Below the pieces are notes generated by a model that worked only from the letters and a program-made list of their open reading frames with translations, had not been told where the DNA came from and did no database searches. From assembly GCF_001679725.1 (NCBI RefSeq), contig NZ_CP016282.1, positions 4,030,001 to 4,094,000 on the forward strand: a stretch of 64,000 nt of DNA, written 5' to 3'. The first letter of the stretch is position 1, and each line of letters starts with the position of its first letter. The translations under genes and the position numbers were made by a program. The DNA is from Cryobacterium arcticum (lineage in GTDB: Bacteria > Actinomycetota > Actinomycetes > Actinomycetales > Microbacteriaceae). Positions 17,271 through 24,485 of the stretch are shown piece after piece.

Positions 17271-18326
17271 ATGGAAATCGGCGCCTACAGCTTCGGCGAC
17301 ACCCCGTTGAACCCCGACGGCAGCCCGCGCAGCACGGCAGAGGGCATCCGCAACCTCTTCGACGCCATCGTGGTCGCCGACCGGGCCGGACTGGACTACT
17401 TCGGCATCGGCGAGCACCACACCGTGAGCATGCCCGCGTCCTCCCCCGGCGCCGTGATCGCCGCGGCAGCAGCGGCCACCAGCCAGATCATCCTGGGCAG
17501 TGCGGCCAGCATCATCAGCACGGATGACCCGGTGCGGGTGTTCCAGCAGCTCGCCACCGCCGACGCTATCTCCGGCGGCGGCCGGGTGGAGATCACCGCG
17601 GGTCGGGGCTCATCCGTCGAGACGTTCCCACTGTTCGGCTACGACCTGGCCGACTACGACCGGCTCTACGCGGAGAAGCTCGACCTGCTGATGACCATCA
17701 ACAACAGCCCCACCGAGACGGTGAGCTGGTCGGGCACCGTGCGCCCGACGCTCGACGAGTTGGCCGTCGTGCCCCGACCGGTCGCGGGCCGGCTGCCGAT
17801 CTGGCTGGCCACGGGCGGCAACGCGGCATCGTCGGCCCGGGCCGGCAAGCTCGGCCTACCGGTGTCGTACGGCATCATCGGCGGTGAGCCGCACCGGTTC
17901 GCTCCGCTGACCGAGCTGTACCGGCGTTCGGCCGCGCAGGCCGGGCACACCGAGGGCGTCAATGCCGAGAACATCAAGGTGTCGGTGGCCACGTTCGGCC
18001 TGGTCGCGCCGACGAAGCAGGAGGCGCTGGACCGGTTCTACCCGGGCTGGCACAACCTCAACGTGGAGATGGGCCGACTGCGCGGCTGGGGTGCACCCGA
18101 CCGCCGGCAGTACCTGGCCCAGAGCCACGCACCGGGCGCGTACTACGTGGGCGACCCCGACGACGTCGCCGAGCGGATCGTGCACCTGCACGGCTACCTC
18201 GGTCACATGCGGCACTTCCTGCAGGGCGACCTCGGCGGCCTGCCGCACGAGCACCTGCTGGAGTCGCTCACGCTGCTGGCCACCGAGGTGAAGCCTCGCG
18301 TGGCCCGGCTGCTCGCCGCGAAGTAG
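17271..18326 (+). CDS. LLM-class flavin- or F420-dependent oxidoreductase
   Basis: 351 residues with the luciferase-like TIM-barrel pattern: GIGEHHTVSMPASSPG near residue 50, LGSAASIISTDDPVRVFQQLA, then GRVEITAGRGSS and PIWLATGG. Such enzymes use FMNH2 or reduced F420 to oxidise or reduce organic substrates. ATG 17271 has AGAGGA at 17257-17262. An upstream in-frame extension overlaps the previous gene and is not supported. It is the second gene of the HxlR-linked cassette and ends just before a repeat array. Confidence 0.87.
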   Translation: MEIGAYSFGDTPLNPDGSPRSTAEGIRNLFDAIVVADRAGLDYFGIGEHHTVSMPASSPGAVIAAAAAATSQIILGSAASIISTDDPVRVFQQLATADAISGGGRVEITAGRGSSVETFPLFGYDLADYDRLYAEKLDLLMTINNSPTETVSWSGTVRPTLDELAVVPRPVAGRLPIWLATGGNAASSARAGKLGLPVSYGIIGGEPHRFAPLTELYRRSAAQAGHTEGVNAENIKVSVATFGLVAPTKQEALDRFYPGWHNLNVEMGRLRGWGAPDRRQYLAQSHAPGAYYVGDPDDVAERIVHLHGYLGHMRHFLQGDLGGLPHEHLLESLTLLATEVKPRVARLLAAK

Positions 18327-18336
18327 GCAGTTACTC

Positions 18337-18540
18337 GCTGATCGAGCTTGTCGAGATCCCGTGCGCGGCATCCGTCGGGCAGGCCGGGTCACCGGGTCTC
18401 GACAGGCTCGACCGACGACGTGGGGACGAACCCGAGACCGGGTTGCGAGGTCTCGACAAGCTCGACCGACGACGGGGGGACGAACCCGAGACCGGGTTGC
18501 GAGGTCTCGACAAGCACGACCGACGACGCGGGGATAGTCA
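18337..18540. repeat. REP-like tandem array, 54-bp period
   Basis: Core GGTCTCGAC(A/G)AGCTCGACC starts at 18395, 18449 and 18503 (period 54), with intervening GGGGACGAACCCGAGACC also repeated. An inverted copy (TGATCGAGCTTGTCGAGATC) lies near 18337. Spacers repeat too, so this is not a CRISPR array. Confidence 0.88.
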
Positions 18541-18620
18541 ACGTTGACCCAAGTGGGCGCGACCAGGTCCGAGCGACGGCGCGTCGTGCGGTCGCGGCAG
18601 GGCGCGCGTACGCTGAGTGC

Positions 18621-19499
18621 ATGGCGGATGCAGCGCTGATCGGCAGGGTGAACGCACCCGATCTGCACGTGATGACCTTCAACATCCGTCGCCGGCTGCC
18701 CACCCTGCGACCGGGCAGTCCCGACCGGTGGGATACCCGCAAGGCACTGGTGCGGCGCCTGCTCGCGGCCGAGCAGCCCAGCCTGATCGGCGTGCAGGAG
18801 GCACTGCCCGACCAGGTCGAGTTCCTCTCCGACGCCCTCGGCGCCGGCTATGACTGGGTCGGCCGCGGCCGGCACCCCGCCGGACACGACGAGCACAACC
18901 CGATCTTCTACGACGCCACGCGGCTGCGGCTCACCGGCTGGCGGCAGCACGCCCTCTCGGACACGCCGCACGAGTACGGCTCCCGATCCTGGGGCAACCT
19001 CACCCGACGGGTCGCGGTGGCGGCCTCGTTCACCGACACCGCCACCGGGGCCTCCGTGCTGGCGGTCAACACGCACTTCGACCACCTCTCCCGCCGCTCC
19101 CGGCTGCGCTCGGCCGGGTTCATTCTCACCCTGGTGCGCGACGCGTACCGCCTCGACCCCGCCACCACTGTCGCGGTGACCGGCGACCTCAACACCTCGG
19201 TGAACTCGGAGGTCTACCGTCGGCTCACCGCGCCGGGCCGGCTCCGGGACAGCTGGGCTGCGGCATCCGATCGGTTGACGCCGGAGTGGGGCACCTTCTC
19301 GCACTACCGGCAGCCGAGGCCGGGCGGCACCCGCATCGACTTCGTACTGGTGGGACCCGGCGTCGAGGTGCTGAGCACGGGCATCAACGCCGCCCGGTTC
19401 GACGGCCGTGCGGCGTCCGACCACGAGCCCGTTCAGGCCGTGCTGCGCGCCGCGGGCTCCCCGGATCCGCCCCACACCGTTCGGCCCCACATCGACTAA
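18621..19499 (+). CDS. Endonuclease/exonuclease/phosphatase (EEP) family protein
   Basis: 292 residues of the EEP/DNase I fold, which cleaves phosphodiester bonds in nucleic acids, lipids or sugars using a divalent metal. Visible blocks: DLHVMTFNIRR (metal Asn), LIGVQEALPDQ (metal Glu), VNTHFDHLSRRSR (catalytic His), VTGDLNTS (Asp and Asn) and the terminal SDHEPVQAVL (catalytic Asp-His). All catalytic positions appear intact. No signal peptide is seen from ATG 18621. A TACGCT box at 18609-18614 lies 6 nt before the ATG, suggesting a leaderless mRNA; an upstream in-frame extension runs through the repeat array and was rejected. Confidence 0.85.
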   Translation: MADAALIGRVNAPDLHVMTFNIRRRLPTLRPGSPDRWDTRKALVRRLLAAEQPSLIGVQEALPDQVEFLSDALGAGYDWVGRGRHPAGHDEHNPIFYDATRLRLTGWRQHALSDTPHEYGSRSWGNLTRRVAVAASFTDTATGASVLAVNTHFDHLSRRSRLRSAGFILTLVRDAYRLDPATTVAVTGDLNTSVNSEVYRRLTAPGRLRDSWAAASDRLTPEWGTFSHYRQPRPGGTRIDFVLVGPGVEVLSTGINAARFDGRAASDHEPVQAVLRAAGSPDPPHTVRPHID

Positions 19500-19509
19500 T
19501 GTGCTGCGC

Positions 19510-20124
19510 ATGATCCAGACATTGCTTCGGCGCCCGTCGGGAATCGCAGAGACGGCGGCCGATGTGCTGCGCGCGCTGGCCGTCGTGGGAATCATCGTGG
19601 CGAGCGTGGGGTGGGGCCCGCTCTCCGGGGTGAGCCTGGCCGTCGTGGCGGTGGGGATGCTGGTGCCGCGACTGCTCGGGCTGCGCGCGAGCGTGGACAT
19701 CGCGTTCGGCATCGTCGTGCTCGTGGCCGTGTGGAGCAGCGTGCTGGACATCTACATCACCACCCGCTGGTGGGACCTGCCGGTGCACTTCATCACCAAC
19801 GGCCTCTGCGCCGCGCTGCTCTACATCGTGCTGGTTCAACTGCGGATCGTGGCCGACCCGGACTCCCTGCCCCGGCCGATGCTGTCGACCGTCGTGGTGA
19901 CCACGGCACTGGGGTTCGGCCTCGGGGTGATCTGGGAGGTGTTCGAGTGGGTCGGGCACACCTTCCTCGACCCGGCCATCTTCGTGGGTTACACCGACTC
20001 GATCGGCGACCTGGCCTGGGGCGGCGCCGGGGCCCTGCTCGCCGGCTGTTGCATGACCTACCTCACCGACGGATCCGTCAGCGCGCGAGCCCCGCGCGAC
20101 AGCCTCACCGACACCGAGGCCTGA
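19510..20124 (+). CDS. DUF2238-like integral membrane protein
   Basis: 204 residues with about six hydrophobic segments. It contains WWDLPVHFITNGLCAALLY and LGVIWEVFEWVGHTFLD, the conserved acidic/aromatic pattern of DUF2238-type membrane proteins of unknown function. TAATGT at 19497-19502 lies 7 nt before ATG 19510, suggesting a leaderless start; GTG 19501 is an alternative. A broken relative of the same family survives at 24183-24413. Confidence 0.75.
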   Translation: MIQTLLRRPSGIAETAADVLRALAVVGIIVASVGWGPLSGVSLAVVAVGMLVPRLLGLRASVDIAFGIVVLVAVWSSVLDIYITTRWWDLPVHFITNGLCAALLYIVLVQLRIVADPDSLPRPMLSTVVVTTALGFGLGVIWEVFEWVGHTFLDPAIFVGYTDSIGDLAWGGAGALLAGCCMTYLTDGSVSARAPRDSLTDTEA

Positions 20125-20367
20125 CCGACCGCCCAAACCGGCCCGGGCCGCGCTCCGAACTCTTCTTAGGGGATGAAACCTGGGCCGACGGGCGACCGCC
20201 GGCAGCACCAGGCCGCGAGCGGATCTGCCGGGTGGGGCTCGCCACGGCCGGTGCCGGGGTGGGTGCCGGTGACCCGAACTCCGGCACCCGCCCTGCAGCG
20301 TCGTGCCCTGCTGGTGGCACTACGGCGTTCCCTGTCGGTGCGCGCGGCCCGCGGCGCATCCGCTCGC

Positions 20368-21183
20368 CTAGCTGCGCGCCGGCTCTTCGTCGCGGGACAG
20401 CTCGATGGCGGCAAAGGTGGGATCGTCGTTGAAGGACTTCATGCGAGCGACCTGGAAGATGATGAGCGCATAGACGGCCTTGGCTAGGATATCGGCCACG
20501 GAGTAGCCCACCTGCTTGTAGACCCAGGCGTCGGACCCGGCGATGTTGAGGAGCGGCAGCAGGTAGGCGATCGGGTAGACACCCCAGCTCAGCAGCAGCA
20601 GGTAACGCAGTCGCCCCAGCGTGGCGCGCACACTCGCCGGCTGACGGTCGAGCGACTTGCTCAGCTGCACGAACAACACGTAGAGGATGTAGAGGAACGG
20701 AATGGTGGACAACAGTCCGAACAGCCCCCGCACCCCGTTGTCTCCGCTGATCTCACCCGGGTAGCCGAGGATGATCATGAGCGCGGCCGCCGGAACCAGC
20801 CCGCGCAGGAGCCGAGTCTGCACCGAGCGGGCGAGCGCCAGCACCGCAATCAGCTCCACAAGAAGCAGCGGCACGGTGAGTAGCCAGTCCACGTACCGGT
20901 AGCCCTCGTTGAATCCCACACCGGCTGCCTGCGCGTAGTCGCCCTGCCCGCCGGCCGCCTCCGTGACGAAGGCCGCCTTGAACGAGTCGAAGATGCGGAA
21001 GTAGTGATACGCCGCGATGCCGCAGACCACGATGGCCACCGTGATCGCGGCCCGGTAGCGCGGCAGGATGCGCGGCAGCGAGATGAGCAGGAAAACCGCG
21101 GTGAAGAGCTGCGCGGCGATCACCAGGGACAGGAAGTTGTAGACGGTGTCGTATTGCCCGGGCGACAGGGTGTCGGGAATCAT
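20368..21183 (-). CDS. Proton-pumping microbial rhodopsin, DTE type (xanthorhodopsin-like)
   Basis: 271 residues, seven helices. Lys235 in ADILAKAVYAL is the retinal Schiff-base lysine, with Asp231 four residues before as counter-ion partner. Helix C reads RYVDWLLTVPLLLVE: Asp99 (acceptor), Thr103 and Glu110 (donor) give the DTE pattern of light-driven outward proton pumps. Leu107 at the tuning site predicts green absorption. His60 in GIAAYHYFRIF matches the His partnered with the acceptor in proteorhodopsin-like pumps. Gly156 in helix E fits the small residue that leaves room for a carotenoid antenna in xanthorhodopsin. No retinal or carotenoid genes are in the window. A MarR gene is divergent, with a dyad over the shared promoter. 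Confidence 0.95.
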   Translation of the reverse strand: MIPDTLSPGQYDTVYNFLSLVIAAQLFTAVFLLISLPRILPRYRAAITVAIVVCGIAAYHYFRIFDSFKAAFVTEAAGGQGDYAQAAGVGFNEGYRYVDWLLTVPLLLVELIAVLALARSVQTRLLRGLVPAAALMIILGYPGEISGDNGVRGLFGLLSTIPFLYILYVLFVQLSKSLDRQPASVRATLGRLRYLLLLSWGVYPIAYLLPLLNIAGSDAWVYKQVGYSVADILAKAVYALIIFQVARMKSFNDDPTFAAIELSRDEEPARS

Positions 21184-21294
21184 GGTGCACTCCTTTATGG
21201 AAACTGCGTGAAGGAACGACTGGAGTGGAACAGGTGCTGGTGCTGGAGCTGGTGCTGGTGACGACCGCCCGCGAAACGCGGTGGCAAACTCATT

Positions 21295-21323
21295 GAAGCG
21301 TTAAGTGACTTACTAAGTCAACT
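21295..21323 (-). promoter_or_regulatory. Candidate rhodopsin promoter overlapping a MarR-type operator
   Basis: On the minus strand TTGACT (complement of 21316-21321) could be a -35 box, with TTCAAT 18 nt downstream as a weak -10. The -35 lies inside the 15-nt dyad TGACTTA-C-TAAGTCA at 21306-21320. A repressor bound there would block the rhodopsin promoter. Confidence 0.45.
21306..21320. promoter_or_regulatory. Perfect 15-nt dyad, candidate MarR operator
   Basis: TGACTTA and TAAGTCA flank one central base, in an AT-rich patch between the rhodopsin gene (start 21183, minus) and the MarR gene (start 21413, plus). Size and symmetry suit a MarR dimer. Confidence 0.6.
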
Positions 21324-21412
21324 ATTAATTGAACTTCTTTGGCACGGCTTTGGCTAGACTGGTTTTCAGCCACCGCGACCCCCGCAGGCTCGCCGCTCCA
21401 GCCGGAGGAGAC

Positions 21413-21871
21413 ATGCACAATCCCGATCGGGCGTCGCACACGCTCACCGGCTTTCCGGCCGCAGCCTCCGCGTTTGTCAGCGCCCTCGAGGGCAACCGAC
21501 GCCGGATCGCCGAGGACGCAGGCCTGACTGGAACCGAGCTTCGCGCGCTGTTCCGGGTGGCCCAGGCCGTGAGCATCACCCCCAAGGATCTGGCCGCGCA
21601 CCTCGGCCTCACGACGGGTGCCGTCACCGCGATCGCCCGACGGCTCGTCGACGCCGGTTTCGTCACGCGCACCGACCACCCCGGCGACCGCCGCAGCCTC
21701 TACCTCGAACTCACTCCGGAGGGGCATACCGTCATGGGACAAATCCACCACGACTTCACCGAGATGCTCTCCGCCTCCACGTCGAGCCTGAGCGCCGACC
21801 AGCTGACGGACTTCACCGCGGCCCTCACCTCGGTCGCCGCCGAGGTGCGCACCCGCTCCGAGCGCCCCTGA
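21413..21871 (+). CDS. MarR-family transcriptional regulator
   Basis: 152 residues. ATG 21413 has a strong GGAGGAG ribosome site at 21404-21410; an earlier TTG at 21329 has none. The winged helix is clear: TELRALFRVAQAVSITPKDLA, LTTGAVTAIARRLVDAGFV and the wing TRTDHPGDRRSLYLELTPEG, with the DxRxxxLxLT pattern typical of MarR. It is divergent from the rhodopsin gene and probably represses it, itself or both through the dyad at 21306-21320. The ligand is unknown. Confidence 0.9.
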   Translation: MHNPDRASHTLTGFPAAASAFVSALEGNRRRIAEDAGLTGTELRALFRVAQAVSITPKDLAAHLGLTTGAVTAIARRLVDAGFVTRTDHPGDRRSLYLELTPEGHTVMGQIHHDFTEMLSASTSSLSADQLTDFTAALTSVAAEVRTRSERP

Positions 21872-21905
21872 CCCACCCTCCCGAAGCTCCCCCGTTGTCA
21901 CGCGG

Positions 21906-21928
21906 TCATATATCTGATAGATATATGA
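21906..21928. promoter_or_regulatory. Perfect 10-bp inverted repeat, candidate PadR operator
   Basis: Arms TCATATATCT (21906-21915) and AGATATATGA (21919-21928) are exact complements with a 3-nt spacer, 20 nt before the PadR start. It stands out as AT-rich in a GC-rich genome. Confidence 0.7.
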
Positions 21929-21948
21929 CGAACAGAACGGAGTTGACG

Positions 21949-22503
21949 ATGGCGGTGTCAGATCAAACCCAGATGGCCGTGCTGGGTGGGCTCAGCCTCG
22001 CGCCGATGACCGGGTATGCCCTGCGGGAACAGATCCGGGACACACTCGGGCAGTTCTGGTCCGAGAGCTTCGGTCAGATCTATCCCGCACTGACGCTCCT
22101 CGAACGCGACGGCCTGATCGAGCGCCGGGAGACGCTCCGCTCCGGGTCATCCATCTTCGCCGTGACCCCCGACGGAGTGCAGCGACTGCGCGAGCTGCTG
22201 GCCGAAGCACCCGCACGGGAGAAGCCGCGCAATGGCCTGCTGCTCCGGCTGTTCTTCGGCCGCCAGCTGGGCCCGGATGCGTGCCGGCAACTCGTGCTGG
22301 ATGCCCGGAGTCGGGCCGAGGCCGAACTGGCCGGGCTGAGCGCCATCCGCGCCGAGGTCGAGGCCGACGACAGCGCGGACGCCCCCTACATCCTGCTCAC
22401 GGTCGTGGCCGGCGAGCACGCCGCCCGGGCCACCCTCGCCTGGGCCGACGACGCGTTGGACGTTCTCGAACGCCAGGCCACGGCCACCCAGAGGTCGCAA
22501 TGA
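21949..22503 (+). CDS. PadR-family transcriptional regulator
   Basis: 184 residues. The PadR winged helix is plain: AVLGGLSLAPMTGYALREQI, FWSESFGQIYPALTLLERDGLIER and a wing ending FAVTPDGVQRL. A C-terminal helical dimerisation region follows. ATG 21949 has ACGGAG at 21937-21942; ATG 21925 lies inside the dyad and is less likely. The gene overlaps the next by 4 nt, and the dyad 21906-21928 suggests autorepression of the two-gene operon. Confidence 0.9.
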   Translation: MAVSDQTQMAVLGGLSLAPMTGYALREQIRDTLGQFWSESFGQIYPALTLLERDGLIERRETLRSGSSIFAVTPDGVQRLRELLAEAPAREKPRNGLLLRLFFGRQLGPDACRQLVLDARSRAEAELAGLSAIRAEVEADDSADAPYILLTVVAGEHAARATLAWADDALDVLERQATATQRSQ

Positions 22504-22892
22504 GCGCGGGCCTGGTGACGGGCGCGGCCCTGCTCTTCAGCGCGCTGATGGCCGGGCTGATCGTCTTTCAGGCCGCGCTGATCGCCGGAGCCCCGCTCGG
22601 CCACTTCGCTTGGGGAGGGCAGGACCGGGTGTTGCCCGTGCAGAAGCGGCTGGGCAGCGCCGTCTCCATAGGGCTCTACCTGATCTTCGCGGTGCTGGTG
22701 CTGCAGCGGGCCGGCCTGGCCACCGTGCTGCCCTGGCCGGGCGTCGTGGCCGTGGCGGTGTGGGTGCTGGCGGGGTACTTCGGGCTCGGGATCGTGATGA
22801 ACGCGGCCTCCCGGTCGCGGCCGGAGCGGTGGACCATGGCGCCGCTCTGCGCGCTGCTCGCGGTGCTCACCGTGGTGGTCGCCCTGAGCTGA
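22500..22892 (+). CDS. Four-helix membrane protein of unknown function
   Basis: 130 residues with four hydrophobic segments (LVTGAALLFSALMAGLIVF, LGSAVSIGLYLIFAVLVL, a segment starting GVVAVAVWVLAGYFG, and PLCALLAVLTVVVAL). No family recognised. The ATG overlaps the stop of padR (ATGA), so it is co-translated with its likely regulator. PadR partners are often exporters or stress membrane proteins, but this protein is too small for a classic exporter alone. Confidence 0.75.
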   Translation: MSAGLVTGAALLFSALMAGLIVFQAALIAGAPLGHFAWGGQDRVLPVQKRLGSAVSIGLYLIFAVLVLQRAGLATVLPWPGVVAVAVWVLAGYFGLGIVMNAASRSRPERWTMAPLCALLAVLTVVVALS

Positions 22893-22916
22893 CCTCGGCG
22901 AGGTCGCTCGTGCTTC

Positions 22917-23125
22917 CTCGGTGGTCGAGCTTGTCGAGACCCAGTGACGTGCCTCGCATGGTGCAATCCGCAGGCCGGCCCGCGAGGTCTCGACAGGCTC
23001 GACCGACGAGATGGTGGCGCATCCAGACCAGCCCACTAGGTCTCGACAAGCTCGACCGACGAGATGGTCGCGCATCCAGACCAGCCCGCGAGGTCTCGAC
23101 GAGCTCGACCGACGAGGTGGTGGCG
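22917..23125. repeat. REP-like tandem array, 53-54-bp period
   Basis: Core GGTCTCGAC(A/G)(A/G)GCTCGACC starts at 22985, 23039 and 23092; an inverted copy, GGTCGAGCTTGTCGAGACC, lies near 22924. The linking sequence GGTGGCGCATCCAGACCAG also repeats. The 157 nt from here to the next gene hold nothing recognised. Confidence 0.88.
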
Positions 23126-23282
23126 CACCCGGGGGCGCGAGGCACGGCGGCGGTCCCGGCGGGATACGCGATGCGGCGGCGTAATGCGGCGGAACCACGC
23201 GAGTCACGGCGGGGAAACGTCGACGCCTTCTAATGGGAGTACCGGCCCCATCCCGGCGGCCCGAGGCGAGTTGGAGTCACCC

Positions 23283-24101
23283 GTGAGCGTTCTGCGACAG
23301 TATGTGAGCGTCGGCGAGACCCAGGTGCACCTGCGCACCATCGGCTCCGCCGCGGGCGTGCCGGTGCTGCTGTTGCACCAGGTGCCCAGCTCCGGAGCGA
23401 TGTTCGAGGCGATCATGCGGCCGCTGGCCGACGCGGGGTACCGGGCGATCGCCGTGGACCTGCCCGGGTACGGCATGTCCGACCCGATCGGCGACCTGCC
23501 GAGCCTGCAAGACTACGCCGAGCTCGTCGCGGGCGTCCTCGATGCGCTCGGCATCGCATCCGCTCATGTCATCGGGCACCACACCGGCGCCGGCGTGGGG
23601 CTCGCCCTCGCCCGCGATCGGCCCGACCGGGTCGGCGCCCTGGCCCTCTGGGGAGTGCCGCTGATCGAGGGCGATCTGTCCCACGAGCTTGCCACCGAAG
23701 CGGCCCCAAATTTCACCGAGGACTATGCGGCGGCGATGGCCGCCTCCTGGACCACCTGGTGGGCACTGTGCGACCCCACCACCGCGGCCCACGTGGTGCC
23801 GCGCAACCAGGCCGAGATCTTGCTCAGCGGCTCGCACCGCCCGGACGGCCACCGCGCCGTGGGCCGGGAGGACACCGTCGCGCTCGTGCGGGCCGTCGCG
23901 CATCCGGTGCTCGCAATGTGCGGCTCCCGGGAGATGCTGCACGACGAGACCGTGGCGAGCATCGCCGTGTTCCCCAACGCCACCCTCGCCGACGTCCGCG
24001 ACCTCGGCATCGACGCCTTCGACGTGGCGCCCGACGAACTCACTGCCCTCATGCACGACTTCTTCGCGCACCACCCGGCCGTCGCCACGGTGACCCACTG
24101 A
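23283..24101 (+). CDS. Alpha/beta-hydrolase-fold protein with altered nucleophile site
   Basis: 272 residues from GTG 23283 (TTGGAG at 23271-23276). Fold marks are clear: PVLLLHQVPSSGAMF (oxyanion region HQVPSS), RAIAVDLPGYGMSD, and LALWGVPL. The nucleophile elbow, normally G-x-S-x-G, reads G-H-H-T-G (VIGHHTGAGVG), so the catalytic Ser is replaced by His. I also could not place the usual late catalytic His: the C-terminus reads DLGIDAFDVAPDEL where GxxH is expected. It may be a non-hydrolytic member or use different chemistry. It stands alone between a repeat array and a deletion scar. Confidence 0.78.
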   Translation: MSVLRQYVSVGETQVHLRTIGSAAGVPVLLLHQVPSSGAMFEAIMRPLADAGYRAIAVDLPGYGMSDPIGDLPSLQDYAELVAGVLDALGIASAHVIGHHTGAGVGLALARDRPDRVGALALWGVPLIEGDLSHELATEAAPNFTEDYAAAMAASWTTWWALCDPTTAAHVVPRNQAEILLSGSHRPDGHRAVGREDTVALVRAVAHPVLAMCGSREMLHDETVASIAVFPNATLADVRDLGIDAFDVAPDELTALMHDFFAHHPAVATVTH

Positions 24102-24109
24102 CCGAACGC

Positions 24110-24187
24110 ATGCGGGTCGGCGTCTCGCTCGGCAGCGTTAGGGGCGACTCCCGCGACATGGTCGACCTCGCCGTGCAGGCCGAACGG
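24110..24187 (+). pseudogene. N-terminal remnant of an F420-type LLM oxidoreductase
   Basis: ATG 24110 opens MRVGVSLGSVRGDSRDMVD followed by LAVQAER, the typical first strand and helix of F420-dependent luciferase-like enzymes. At AACGG (24183-24187) the similarity stops and the sequence becomes a fragment of an unrelated membrane protein in another frame. Only about 25 codons remain. Confidence 0.65.
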
Positions 24188-24413
24188 CCTCTGCGCCGTT
24201 CTGCTGTACCTCGTGCTCTTGCGCCTCGGGGTGTTGCCCGACGCCTCGGCCCTCCCCCGCCCCGTGGCATCCGCCGTGACCGTGACCACGGCGCTCGGCT
24301 TCTCCCTCGGAGTCGTCTGGGAGATTTTTGAGTGGCTCGGGCATACCTTCGTCGACGACGCGAGGCACTCCAGCGGCGCTGAATCGCCTCGCCCGGCCGG
24401 GTCGGTTTGGTAG
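24183..24413 (+). pseudogene. Internal fragment of a DUF2238-like membrane protein gene
   Basis: The frame from 24186 reads GLCAVLLYLVLLRLGVL and then VTTALGFSLGVVWEIFEWLG and HTFVD. This matches the middle of the intact protein at 19510-20124 (GLCAALLYIVLVQLRIV; VTTALGFGLGVIWEVFEWVG; HTFLD). The match begins at the junction near 24183 and ends at about 24357; the 5' and 3' parts are missing. Divergence from the intact copy shows it was a separate paralogue. Confidence 0.7.
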
Positions 24414-24485
24414 TCCGAGACATGCCGGGGCGCAGACCTGCAGTACGGTGAAACACATCCGCACGCCCCGTCGAGAGGTCACCGC

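Noticed and set aside
18395..18540. Regular repeats that look like a CRISPR array
   Set aside because: The sequences between cores are themselves repeated, the core is a partial palindrome found in both orientations at four places, and there are no cas genes.
20125..20367. A gene between the DUF2238-like protein and the rhodopsin
   Set aside because: Open frames exist but overlap the rhodopsin 3' end, have no start signals and read as Arg/Pro-rich shadow sequence.
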